NCBI GenBank assembly: GCA_037501455.1 | Contig: CM074856.1 | Span: 99,789,001 to 99,853,000, forward strand | Reading direction: 5' to 3' | Length of the DNA: 64,000 nucleotides | Source of the DNA: Lantana camara | Taxonomy: Eukaryota > Streptophyta > Magnoliopsida > Lamiales > Verbenaceae | Position numbers and translations under genes: made by a program | The notes under the pieces: generated by a model | Database searches by the model: none | What the model was told of the DNA's origin: nothing | What the model saw: only the letters and a program-made list of their open reading frames with translations | Shown here: piece by piece, positions 44,818 to 55,749 of the stretch | How the letters are laid out: every line of letters begins with the position of its first letter | Numbering within the stretch: position 1 is the first letter of the stretch

Positions 44818-46372
44818 TGTGACGCCCCGTCCGATAAATCGTACAAGTATGCGTCACGAGAGAGATTACGTTACGCATTTATGTGATTTAATTCCCTTTG
44901 ATGTGTTTAAATCCCAACATTTATTAAATACCTGACTTAATGGGCTAAAATGGGAAATATAAAATATGAATTCTTGCTTGACAACTTGAGAAGTAATGGG
45001 TTAATGGAAAACGTGGATACTTGAATTTAATTGTTGGTGTTGAATTGAAATAGGACATGGCCATATTTGCAATTTTTAGAAGATTGGGCCTAATTTAAAC
45101 TAGGTAATTTTTGGTGCACTTGGGACCGATACGAGCTCCGAAATTCGAATTCGAATTCTGACACCACCATTGGATTTGATTCGGTGATTCGGATCCAATG
45201 GAATTTACTTTATATTTTTTGGAAATCGTTTAGACCTTAAATCTTTTAAATTTGACCTATTGGGCCGAAAGTCATTTATTTGAGCCCAAATCCTAATAAA
45301 GCCTCTAGCCTCATATTATATCTCGGAAACCCTAATGAAATCTTTCGCCACCATATATATATACCATAAAACCCTAACCTAGCTTCATTTTAATCTTCAC
45401 TTCACACAAATCATATCATCCATGGAAGAGCTTGAAGAGAGGATGAAGATCTAAGACTTTCCTACATCTTCAAGAGCTCATATCTCCCTCGTTTCTTCAT
45501 CATTTCAAGAGAAAAGGTAAGCTACGGATTTCCCTTGATGTGTATTTCATTTCTATCTATGAATCTTAGCATGAAATTGAATGTATGAGCTTATATGAGG
45601 AAGTCTTGTGAAAATGGTGATTTATGCCCAACTTGAAGAATATGGTTTATATGTTGGATCCTTGAGTTCTTGAGCATGAATATGTGTTTCTCCATGTTGA
45701 ATATGTGCTATAGTTGTTAATGGTAAGATAGGGAGTGAGTTGGATGCATTTTGCCATGGTTGAAGCTTGATTTTCATGAAAATGGGTTGTATGAGTTTTG
45801 GCCAAAATCACCCTTGTTCTTGAGCTAAATTGATATTTATATGATAAGCATGATTTATGTGATAATATAAATAATTTTCGTGGAAATTTTATGGTTTAGA
45901 TGGTGTGAAATCGGCTGGGGAGATCTGCGGGAAGGACCGTTCCCATGCAAGACTATGCATGGGAATGGCCATTCCCAAGCCACTGTTCCCCTTTTATGCA
46001 TGTTCTTTTGTGTTTACTTAATCCTTTTAAAATGCTTTATGAATTATATGTTATGATATGACTTCAATTGTAATCCTTGATGATAGTACTTCATTTAATT
46101 GAATGAATTCATGTGAATACTTGTATTTTCCGTGTATGCTTAATCTGTTTGAGTTGATTCATGAATTATATGCAATGATATAACTCTAATTGCATTTCCA
46201 AACTTTAAACACCTCATTTAATTCCATGATTTGAATGAATACTTGGATTATGCTATGTGACCTACTCGATGCTCATCATTCCATAATGTATACCATTCAT
46301 GCTTATGCTCGATGTGCGTCTTACTTGGTTCATGTGGAGTCTAAATCTGGGTTTCTGTATGTCTTGTCACAG

Positions 46373-46445
46373 AGTTTGGTGGTGCCGGTGGGGCCGAGGT
46401 TTAGAGTGTTTGGCCCTTCACACTCTCAAACTCTACTTGCACAAG
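46373..46445 (+). other. Putative LTR exon 2 (E7 LTR 3), 73 nt
   Basis: Acceptor GTCTTGTCACAG|A, donor TGCACAAG|GTGAGGTTTAGG. Confidence 0.55.
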
Positions 46446-47250
46446 GTGAGGTTTAGGATTTTGTATAGTTATGCGACCTATGGCCTTTACATGCTGATTT
46501 CTACCCTTGCATGCAAGTATACCCTACTATGAATACGTATGTGTTGGATATGATATGTTTATGATTTTGTGTGCATCCTGCGTGGGTGGAGGTCATGAGG
46601 CTTAAAGTTCCATCGCGTAGGAATATAAATATATAAACCAGTTTTTGAGGCATATGTAAGCTATTTTGAAAAATCAGTTGTGTTATGATTCTGTAGCGAG
46701 TTGGCCAATGAAATATTGGCATCTATATGTATGTATGTATGTGGATCCGAGGAGCTATGGGTAAGGAGTCCCCCGGGACGGTTAGGGCGTCGGGGATATA
46801 CCTGTGGGTAGTTCAATTTGAGATATCTTCACGCGACCCGTGCTGTAGGGAAGGTGTGGTATCTTGAACCTTCGACTAAGGCCGGGAAGGACTCTTGTGG
46901 GTTCGCTACCCCTTGAGGGTGAGTCTATTTTAGACGGTTCTATTATAGATGGTTAGGCCAAACGCGTGGCTCTTCCATCATTGGAGTAGAGGATGGATTG
47001 ATTTTGCTTTATCTCCTGAGGAGTACAGGTTGGAAGCTCGTACTCGCCGAGCATGTGTTCTATTTTATATGGAATCATGAATCAGGATAGAGTCATTATG
47101 AAAAATGCTTTCTAGACTTATATCTATATCTATTTGGGTTATTTCGAAATGTTTTGGTATGCAACACCTATCCTCTGTTCATGAGACCATCCTTTCATTC
47201 TGTGTTGTGCTCTTTATATATATATTGTGGGTGTGCGTTAGCCCCCTCAC

Positions 47251-47266
47251 TCAATCAATTGACTGA
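47251..47266 (+). other. Intron-2 hairpin (E7 LTR 3)
   Basis: TCAATCAATTGACTGA, as in LTR 2, 26 nt before acceptor AGTTACAG. Confidence 0.5.
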
Positions 47267-47922
47267 CACCTCATTTTATCTTTTAGTTACAGGATTTCTT
47301 TTTGGCTTGAGCTAGGCGGAAGTGAGTCTTCGGAGTCACACTTGTCAGTCTAGCTGGTGTTAGGATGCGTTTGTCGCATACTTTACTTATGTTATGTATT
47401 TATGTTTCACACTTGAAGGTTATGTTATATGCTCTACTTAGACTTAAACCCGTGTGGGGTTAGTAAGCTAGTATTTGGATGTTATTAGATATTGATGATG
47501 CTTATGCTGATTATTATATTGGATTATGAATTGATATTCGGGATTTTGTTTCTATGCTAGTTGAACCCGTCACCTATTATGTATGTTGATATTCGGGACT
47601 AGGTATTTATGCTAGTTGAACCTGTCACCTGCTTTGCATGTTTTGTTTTAAATGCTTCCGCTATCTATTGTTGTTGATTTTAATTGCTTCCGCACTCTGA
47701 GTTTGTCAAGTTAGATCCGCCTAGCCTAGTGTGTGAGTTGGTCTCCTGTTCGCTATGATTCGGATTCGAGCATGGACTTTCTATTTCATGACCGGGTCGG
47801 GGTCCTAGTGCGTGGGATATGGTATCCTAAGACAAAGAGGCAAGAGGATTCTTCTTCAAATTCAAGCCAAGAACAAGCTCCATTTCCGTCTCCTTTATCT
47901 TCTCCTTCTCTCCCAAGGTATT

Positions 47923-47964
<42 letters not shown>

Positions 47965-47966
<2 letters not shown>

Positions 47967-48151
47967 AACGGGCAGTTGGCTCAAGTGGATAGGGGCTTGA
48001 GTTCACTTAAGCAAGGTCTCGAGTTCGAACCTTGTGGATGTAAAAAACTACGTTGGGAGAGGTCCCCGCAATAAGCGCCTTCAGCTACCTCGGGAGATTA
48101 GTCCTTCACTCAATTGGGTGGGGGGAAACTCTGAGAGATCGAAAAAAAAAA
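47965..48151 (+). mobile_element. tRNA-derived SINE inside a (TA)n repeat
   Basis: About 187 bp absent from the E6 5' LTR. It has a pol III A-box-like TGGCTCAAGTGG (about 47977-47988) and a B box GAGTTCGAACC (48021-48031) 32 nt apart, a unique body with CCCCGCAATAAGCGCC, and a 3' end GATCG followed by A9 and TA repeats. TA sequence on both sides makes the target duplication ambiguous. The family was not identified. Transcription would be by RNA polymerase III, mobilisation by a LINE in trans. Confidence 0.85.
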
Positions 48152-48274
48152 TATATATATATATATATATATGTATATTCAATTGGGTTTTTGTAAACAA
48201 GTGGTTCTTGCATCATAACTTGATATATATTGTTTCTTGAAGCTTAATTGATGTATATTTGTTGAGTTTTGAGC

Positions 48275-48279
48275 TAATT
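48275..48279. repeat. E8 target-site duplication, left (TAATT)
   Basis: Repeated at 52110-52114. Confidence 0.9.
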
Positions 48280-48678
48280 TGTAGCACCCCAACCGGAAAA
48301 GCGCCACATCCCCCGCACTATGAGCCTGATCCACACATGAAATGGAAAGTCCATGTATGAACCCAGCTCACTGCGAACGGGGACTCACTCACTCCTTAGG
48401 CTAGGCAGGAACTAAACCTTCGCAACCAAATCAAAAAGAACAAGGGTAAATATTCAAGCCACATAACGGTTTCAACTAGCACAATAACCTATTCTCGAAA
48501 ATTCATGCATAACATAATTCCATAATCATAATCATAGTCATACATTTATCCATTCTTACAAATTCAATCAAATTACAAAATGCATATGAAGTGACTCAAA
48601 CTTAACCAATAGACTTGACAAACTAGACTCCCCGCCTAGCACTCCAAACCTACAAAGAAACTGAAAACAAATCGGGTT

Positions 48679-48695
48679 CAGTCTATACGAGACTG
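48679..48695 (-). other. Intron-2 hairpin (E8)
   Basis: On the minus strand CAGTCTCGTATAGACTG: 6-bp stem with flanking CC and AACCC. Acceptor CTTTGTAG is about 29 nt downstream. Confidence 0.6.
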
Positions 48696-49364
48696 GTGGG
48701 TATAAAATGAGGCATAAGTATAGTATAAGACAGTATTTAAACTTTCACATGCAGGTTATAATACCAAGTGAGGTTTTCAAAGCATTTCCCAAGTGGGGGA
48801 TATAAAGAATCATCAAAAGGGATTATCACGTTCATTTTCATTCTTTAGGTCTTTTTTGGCCTGGCGAGTAGGCGTGCATTATCTCCAACCAACACCTCGT
48901 GTGGTTCATTAAACATTCATTCATTCTTTCATTCTTTCATGCATTACATTCTTTTGTGCACATTCGTAAACATTTACACCTTTTTCCTCCGGGTGATGGC
49001 TGGGTGATCGGCCCGAACCATCCATTTATTGACCAAAAGGGGAACATGACTCCCCAGATGGCACTCAGCGTCCATTCCTCGCTAACTCCTAACGAGGTCC
49101 GGTTACACCGTTCATTGGTGGAACTAGTGTGAGGGATCACCGTCAGCCCATGCCTCCTCGGGTCACACCAAGTCCCTGGGCCCATTCTGTGCATTCATTC
49201 ATTCTTTTCTCGCCAAAACGTTTGGTAGGTTCATAAAAATAAAGGCTTTACGTTGCAAACATTTACTCTTAAAACGACTCTATATACATATATAAATTTT
49301 TGGTCGAAATCTTTGCACATTGGAAGTATATAGGGTTGTTTAACTAAATAGCAGAGAAACTCAC

Positions 49365-49448
49365 CTGTACGCCTCTTACCAACAATATCAAGAAGAAAAG
49401 GAGACTCGAAAGTGTCCTATAAACCCGGCATCTCTGTCCTGGAGAAAA
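49365..49448 (-). other. Putative LTR exon 2 (E8), 84 nt
   Basis: On the minus strand acceptor TCCTTTGTACAG|T and donor GCGTACAG|GTGAGTTTC, the closest to the plant 5' splice-site consensus in the set. Confidence 0.6.
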
Positions 49449-49484
49449 CTGTACAAAGGACAACGTAACAAGTTCGTGAGACTC

Positions 49485-49525
49485 AAGACTCCAAATGAAC
49501 CATATATGACGCACGACATGCAATG
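49485..49525 (-). promoter_or_regulatory. Conserved LTR block (E8)
   Basis: On the minus strand CATGTCGTGCGTCATATA, TGGTTCATTTGGAGTCTTG; nearly the same as in E4. Confidence 0.55.
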
Positions 49526-50230
49526 AACAAGATATGAATGCCTAAGAGATCATAGTATGTAATGAACACGTTCATGTGCACAATTAAAGCATTTAAATCA
49601 TATAAATGAGCCATTCATTCATTCAAGGGAGCGTTCAAATTCATTCAAGTTCAATCCTTATACATTTCATAACAATTTAATTCAAGAATTCAAATAACGA
49701 TCATATCACGTACTATAACACGTTTACAAGTTAAGAATTACCAAATAAATACATTCAAATCAAAATCGAAAATTAGATAAAAACATGAAATAGGTAACAA
49801 TTTAATTCTAAACTTTAAATAAATCAAGTAATATTTAATATATAATAAACATATATATATATATATATATATATACGTACATAGCATAATCCCATGCATG
49901 CAATTACAATTCACTTTAAACATTTCATGCATGTAAACCTAACTCATTAAACATGCATGCATTTAATCAACAAATATGCATGGATTATTACATATATATA
50001 TACAATATAGACATGCATGCATTTCATGTATTTATTACATACATATATATATATATATACGGACATAGTATGCAAACATTGAGAATTAGGAAACACAAAT
50101 ATCAAACCAAGCCATACATATGAATTAAACAAACACACACTTCATGCATGCATTAATTAAACCATGCACACAACCATTCATGCAAGAAGAAAAGGAATGA
50201 AGGCAGCAGCACAACGGTGGTACAGAAGCA

Positions 50231-50357
50231 ATCTCCCCGCCCGGGGAGATTTTGTGCAGCAAAAGTCCCCGCCCGGGGAGCTTCGTGCAGAAAGTTTCTG
50301 CACAAAGGCTTCCCGGCCGGGCCTTTTCACGGCCAAAATCTCCCCGCCCGGGGAGAT
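50231..50357 (-). repeat. E8 palindrome cassette, CTCCCCG/CGGGGAG type
   Basis: ATCTCCCCGCCCGGGGAGAT at 50231-50250 and again at 50338-50357, TCCCCGCCCGGGGAG (50266-50280) and CCCGGCCGGG (50312-50321). Between them GTGCAGAAA/TTTCTGCAC (50285-50303) forms a 9-bp stem with a 1-nt centre. A 108-codon frame across it (50164-50490) is an artefact. Confidence 0.92.
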
Positions 50358-52109
50358 CCAATCCCGTTACGCTACAGCAAAACAACAAAACTTAGCCCCT
50401 GTTTTGGACATGAATGAGCAGCTACAAATAGCAGCAACCAAAGGCATGAAATCAGTAGCAAAACAGGCCAACAAAACTCCCAAAAACTGATTAAAATTGA
50501 CAGCAAAAAGACAAGGAAAACGCAGCAGACAACAGCAGCAAAAACCAGGCCAAAAACAAGGCTAAACCATGCAAAAACAGAGCAACAACTGTTCTAGTTC
50601 ATCCCAACATATTCAGGTAAGGTAGGCCAGCAAATATGCAGCAAAACAACTCCAAAACAACATACAAATCAGCCGCAAGAATGCTCAAACGTGAGATGAA
50701 GGTATGTGTGATCATTTCATGAATTTTCCTCAAAGTGCCATTAATTAAATCTCATTAAATCTTCAACTACCACATAATCAATGATCATAAATGAGAAGAG
50801 GGAGTCAAGACAATCGTATTCATGCTTGGAATCAACCAAATTCCTCAAGAAATAAAAGATATCAACATATATGCTCATAACCTAACTATTCACTAAGTCA
50901 ACCATAAACTCATGAAAGCATACTCAAAATTGGGGATGCATAGCTTAAAATGACACGTATTGAATGTATATCACAACCCTAAACTCACCTTGTTGATAGG
51001 ATAGAAGATGGAAGAGATTTGAGCTTGAATCTCCAAGTATGGCAAGGGTTACGGGATTTTTCTAGAACAAGGGCTTTTGGCTGATTTTTCTTGGTGTGAG
51101 GTGTGTGGTCCGGTTTGGGGCTGATATCAAGTGTTAGTGGGTTGAGTTAGAGTTCCATAGCCTCCAACCATGGTTAATTTGGTCAAGGTTTGAGGGAGTC
51201 ATGGCATTTTTAGTAAAATGTGGCAGTTTTGCATCGGTTTCGGTTTTCGGTTGAATTTCGGAGGTCCAAATGGTCTTAGAAAATATGAGGCTAAGTTCAT
51301 TAAACTTGAATTTTCGTTACGAGTTCAGCGAGGTTGACTAAACTCGAATCCGAGTTCCCTAGCTCAAGATATCACATACGGAACCAAGGGTGCGCTAATT
51401 GCTCATTAGCCCCCGATTTGGATTCCAAGAACAAAATAAATTCGAAACTAATGCAAATGAATCCGAAAACATGAAACGAGCATAATTTCATATTCATAAC
51501 ACGTATATCTTCGACTTATTAAATTTGCATGAAATTTCGGTATCAAATCATATAAGAACGAAGGACGTTTATAACACTCAGAAACCAAACATTTAAAAAA
51601 TTTCATAACATTTCCAAATAAATACAAAACTTTAAAATTCATAATTAATTTATAATTATAGTGCACGTATTAAAATACTCATTTAATATTACTAACATTA
51701 AAATATAATTATCAACTAATTAACATAAATTTAAATTCATTTAAAAATTATAAAATAAAATGCACGGATTTTATAATTAATAATTTTTAAACTTATGTTA
51801 AGAATCCAATTTAAATATTTATTAAAACATAACGAATTACATAATATTAAAAGGTTAATTAAAATACAAATAGTAATTATCATAATCGATTAGTTAGGCA
51901 ATTAAATAATTTAAACGCGTAATTAAGGAGCACACGAGTTATTCATATCAATTCCAATTCAAATATTGCATATAATCCAATTAATCACATATTTAAAAAT
52001 TAAATAAGAAAATTTAAATATAGAAAACACTTATAGCCAATTAATTCGCGCAAATTAATAAACACATATGTCATATTAGAATACAAAAAAAAAAAGTTGG
52101 GGCGTTACA

Positions 52110-52904
52110 TAATTGTTGAAGCATGAGTGCATCACCATTGTTAGACCTTCAAGATGTAAAAATGGGGGATTTGTTTCTTGTGCATTTCATGCCCTTTTGC
52201 TAGGCTATTATGATAGAACATGTATATATGAGTTTATACCTTGAATTTTGTTGGATTTGGAGTGTATTTGCTTGCCCATTTGTTTTCTTCTTGTTTGAGC
52301 TTCGTTTTCCTCATATTCTACTGCTGGAGAAGGATCCACGAGCATGGATTTTGTCCCATGGCCGTGGATTTGTGTCCAAAACTTTGGTTTTTTTGGGCAG
52401 GAGAATCCACGGGCGTGGATTTTTCTCCCACGGCCGTGGATCCTCCTCTGTTTTTTGTCTGAGTTCGTTTTGGTTCGTTCTCCCTCATACGAACTCCGAT
52501 TGACCTAATTTTTAATCCCACGGAAACCTATTGAAGTCTAGAATATTCTCCAATTTAAATAACCTCATTATCTTTTCCCATTTGTGAGAAATTATCAATC
52601 GTTTTTGGTGTCGCCACTTCACCGATAATTTGCATTCCTTCAACTTCGGACCTACGCCATTTACTCCTCGTTTTGAACTAGAATACGAGCCATATATCAT
52701 TTTCAAGGTCTTTCATATCCAACAAACAAAACCCAATTCCAACTTCTAAAACTCAAGATATTCCCATTTTACTACAGCCTGTTCACTTTAAAAAAATTGT
52801 CCACTTTTGTCAAATTTCGCTAAAACCCCTATTATTGAATTCCTTTCACTTCCTTGGCTCCCGTATGTGACTTATATGAATTTTATGCTTGCTTGATTGA
52901 TGAT
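52110..52904 (+). repeat. E6 3' LTR, segment 3
   Basis: Begins with the E8 right TSD (52110-52114) and matches 24335-25130. It contains the E6 palindrome cassette (52334-52439), in which two of four units have lost pairs. Ends with the E9 left TSD ATGAT (52900-52904). Confidence 0.92.
52334..52439 (+). repeat. E6 3' LTR palindrome cassette
   Basis: ATCCACGAGCATGGAT (52334), CCATGGCCGTGG (about 52356), ATCCACGGGCGTGGAT (52405-52420) and CCACGGCCGTGG (52428-52439). Several differences from 24557-24662 are C/T or G/A changes at CG sites, as expected from cytosine methylation. Confidence 0.88.
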
Positions 52905-54373
52905 TGATGGTTGCCGAATCCACCAAACAATAATCCTAAACTACTAAACACAATAAATTGTGTATAGTGGCAAAGGGTCGATCCCACGGAGATTGGTTGG
53001 TCTCGTGAATCTCCTAATAGCCAAGCAAACAACAACAAAAATAAAAGAGGGGGGGAGGTTAACGCAATTAAAACAAACTATTTAAAATCAGATTACTACG
53101 AACAACTATGGCTGAAAATAAAGAGAGTTGTGAAGGTTGATTAAGAAGAGAAATATCCTAGCTAAGTTGTTACTTCATTCCAGACCTGAATCTAATCCTT
53201 GATGCAAAAATCAAACCTGATCGAATGGTAGATTAACTTACAATAGACAAGAAGCTCATCTATATCCTCCTTTCTTATTTTTAACTTAATCAAGAGAAGC
53301 TCATCAATTAAATTCTTACCACATAGCAGTCCCGCGAACAAGTATCTAGAATTTAACTATATGATAGCATTGAGCACCAAAAGGACATTAATCATGATCC
53401 AAAATCTCAAGAAGCTTGGATTTATGAAATCATATTACGCATGCCTCACCATATTGTTGAGTAAACATGGTGGTAAACTCTCAATGATGTGTGGTTCTTA
53501 TATACCTTTACAAGACTATTACGTATCAAGTATTGGTATAACCTCATCAAGTTATTATCTAGGCATCGATTGATCAGAAAGATGATTCGAAAACAACTTA
53601 TTCAAATACGTTCAAAGCATGCATAAATACCACGAACTAGATTCGCATTCATTCTTTTAGATCTCATAGATATTGGCAAGGAATAAGGATACAACCTAAC
53701 TAAGATAAATATGTTCAGCCACGGATCATATTTACAGAATATATAAGGCTAATAAACTGCTAAGAAACTGAATTTAAACCAACTAAATTAAGCTACAAAA
53801 GATATACTAAAGTATTCTATGATCTAAGCATGAAATTCAACTAAAAAGAGGAAAGGAAAAGGGATTTCTTGCTCTTGGCCGAAACAGGGGATCAGCCCCT
53901 GTTCTTGCTCTACTCCAGCAGCTGCTGCTGCTACGTTACTTCCTCTCCAGCCCCCAAGATGAATTATCAGCCCTTTTGCCTTCTAATTCTAGCTTATATC
54001 TCCAAGTTTGCAAGTTGGGCACACAAACCAAGGCAAAAGTGCTTTTACAACTCCCAAAATCGTAATCTTCAGTCTTGAGACGCACAAAACTGAGCTAGAG
54101 CAGCTGCATGTGTGCCAGCTGTCCCAACAAGAGGATTCAGCCGCACTTGTTGACCGTGGTCTGCTGTACGCGCATTAGCCTTAGGGATGATCATGCATTG
54201 GGGTCATGGCTCAGGCATTTTCAACACTTGGCATCTTTTTCTTCATAATTCTGCCTAATCCCTCATTTATCAACATGTTTCTGCAAAAGTCAAATAAAAG
54301 CAAATTAAGTAGAAATCTAATCCAATTCAGGGGGAAATTAAAGAGATTTTCATGTAATTTATGCATACTATCA
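52905..54373 (-). repeat. E9 3' LTR (1469 bp)
   Basis: Identical in length and almost in sequence to 57547-59015. Small frames in it (53361-53573, 53869-54078) occur in both LTRs and are not evidence of genes. Confidence 0.95.
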
Positions 54374-54386
54374 AATCCCCCCACAC
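54374..54386 (-). other. E9 polypurine tract
   Basis: On the minus strand GTGTGGGGGGATT abuts the 3' LTR; typical of Athila-type elements. Confidence 0.85.
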
Positions 54387-54888
54387 TTAGACTTTTGCTT
54401 GTCCCTAAGCAACAACTTCTAACCCTAACAAACTGCAAGATGATCCTCAACAAACCACATCAGCCCCACACTTTGTTAATGAGAAAATTTGAACACTAAA
54501 ATAAATTTCATAACAAGTCTCCACAGCTTTCAAGATGGAAAAGAACAAATCTTAAGTGTTTAACTTGCTAGAGAATGTCAAGGAATTTAGAATTCATTTA
54601 AGCATGCACATTTACCATGTAGCAATTACATCATATGATCAAAGGGTGCTCATTCTGGACTGTCTAAATTCCAACAAAACAAAAGATAAAGTGAGGGTTC
54701 CAACATAACACTTATACCAAAATTCAAAGCATTGTCTATTTCGGGTGTCATAATACCGCTTTGGAAATATATGACTATCCCTAGACTGCACTAAGTGCAT
54801 CACTCATGGTCACCCATTTTTTTGATTTATGATTTGTATTTAGCCATTAGGTAACCAGCGGAGTGAAACGAGCGGATTGCATCAAGCA

Positions 54889-54975
54889 AATGGCTGAAAC
54901 AGCCTTATTCAGAGAGCAATGGCTTTAAAAGCCTTATTCAGAAACTAAATGGCATTACAGCCTTATTCATAACAT
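54889..54975 (-). repeat. Three 29-bp hairpin repeats in the E9 3' region
   Basis: On the plus strand each unit is AATGGC-loop-AGCCTTATTCA; cores are GGCTGAAACAGCC, GGCTTTAAAAGCC and GGCATTACAGCC. Stem is kept while the loop varies. Confidence 0.75.
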
Positions 54976-55680
54976 AATCCCTCAATTAACATTAGCATTC
55001 AGCATCAATAACATTCCTATAGACAGTCCAAAATTACACACTTTTTCACATATGAAGGTCCAATTTAAGCATGCAAATTTTAATTTTACCCATTAGTCCA
55101 AATTCAAAAACATTCTCTATCAGAGCCAAAGAACTTATAAATTTGATCAAATCCAAAAATCAAGCATGGAAATTCATGCTATTTCAACTTATTTTTCATG
55201 TTCAAAAGTTCTCAATTCAAAACATGTTGCACATGGTCAAGTTCAAACTAACACAACTGCACAAAAACACCCCAAAAGGAACTAAGGACCTGAGCAAAAA
55301 GAGCTAAAAAGACTAACAACTAGGCTAAATTAGGCAGAAATAAAATAGGACCAATCAAACAAACATGCAAAACAGTCATCTTTACATGATTTTTATCCTC
55401 TACTAATCCAGCCAAAATATTCATAAACTCCCAGAATATCTCCCCCACACTTATTCCACATTGTCCTCAATATATAATAAAAGAAAAGGTAAGAGCATGA
55501 GGACTCCCCTGAATGTATTTATTGAAACTGTCAGGGATTCATGAGGCTAAGGGATGATCATCCTTTGCAGTCTGGGTCCTGGAACCCTGTTTCTGCCATA
55601 ATCTGAAAATTACACAAAAAGCGGTCCTTAGCCAAGAAACACAGAGAAACACAAACTAAATAACAGCAAATAAAAAAAGA

Positions 55681-55696
55681 TTGGGTTGCCTCCCAA
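55681..55696 (-). other. Athila-type post-ORF motif
   Basis: TTGGGAGGCAACCCAA on the minus strand, a TTGGG/CCCAA hairpin. I recall this word downstream of the ORFs in Athila-like elements; its role is unknown to me. Confidence 0.65.
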
Positions 55697-55749
55697 CAAG
55701 CGCCCTTATTTAACGTCCTAGGCTAGACGACATGTGACATCACTTGACT

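Larger units (their letters stand above)
33955..47829 (+). mobile_element. E7: tandem element, LTR-internal-LTR-internal-LTR
   Basis: Three LTRs (33955-37151, 39375-42596, 44818-47829) enclose two internal regions (37152-39374 and 42597-44817), each with its own PBS, gag, hairpin array and polypurine tract. Such arrays usually arise by unequal recombination between LTRs of sister copies. The third LTR lacks its last 16 bp, and about 30 bp of E6 target next to it are missing too; the two sides share CTA at the junction, so a small deletion with microhomology removed the right end and the right TSD. Gag, initiator-Met PBS and long LTRs point to a non-autonomous relative of chromovirus (Tekay/Del-like) elements; the clade is inference. 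Confidence 0.92.
44818..47829 (+). repeat. E7 LTR 3 (3012 bp), internally deleted and 3' truncated
   Basis: Starts TGTGACGCCCCGTCCG. About 200 bp including the first four palindrome units are missing at 45914-45916 relative to LTR 2. Donor AAAAG|GTAAGC (exon end 45516) is good. Exon-2 cassette 46373-46445, hairpin 47251-47266, acceptor AGTTACAG|GATTTC (exon 3 starts 47293). Ends at GGTATCCTA, 16 bp short of the full LTR. Confidence 0.93.
47830..48279 (+). repeat. E6 3' LTR, segment 2
   Basis: Resumes at AGACAAAGAGGC (matching 24103 onward) and ends at GAGCTAATT before E8. It contains the E6 first donor (TCCCAAG|GTATTTG) and the TA microsatellite split by the SINE. Confidence 0.9.
48280..52109 (-). 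mobile_element. E8: solo LTR (3830 bp), minus orientation
   Basis: On the minus strand TGTAACGCCCCAACTT (52109) to GGGGTGCTACA (48280), with perfect TSDs and no internal region. Landmarks in element order: a very AT-rich first 600 bp, donor AACAAG|GTGAGTTTAGG (exon end 50989), palindromes 50231-50357, conserved block 49485-49525, exon-2 cassette 49365-49448, GC-rich block about 48960-49190, hairpin 48679-48695, acceptor CTTTGTAG|GTTTGG (exon 3 starts 48649). TA microsatellites lie at 49853-49875 and about 50041-50060. Confidence 0.95.
54387..55749 (-). mobile_element. E9 3' untranslated region
   Basis: A long non-coding stretch between the ORF and the polypurine tract. It holds three 29-bp hairpin repeats (54889-54975) and the motif TTGGGAGGCAACCCAA (55681-55696, minus strand). 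The remainder has no recognised feature. Confidence 0.75.

Noticed and set aside
48021..48031. Functional tRNA gene
   Set aside because: A and B boxes are present but no cloverleaf or anticodon arm could be formed around them; the 3' body and A tail identify a SINE.
50164..50490. 108-codon frame in E8
   Set aside because: Produced by GC-rich palindromes in an otherwise AT-rich LTR; antisense to the element.
53869..54078. 69-codon frame repeated at 58511-58720
   Set aside because: Present twice because it lies in the two E9 LTRs; no recognisable domain.
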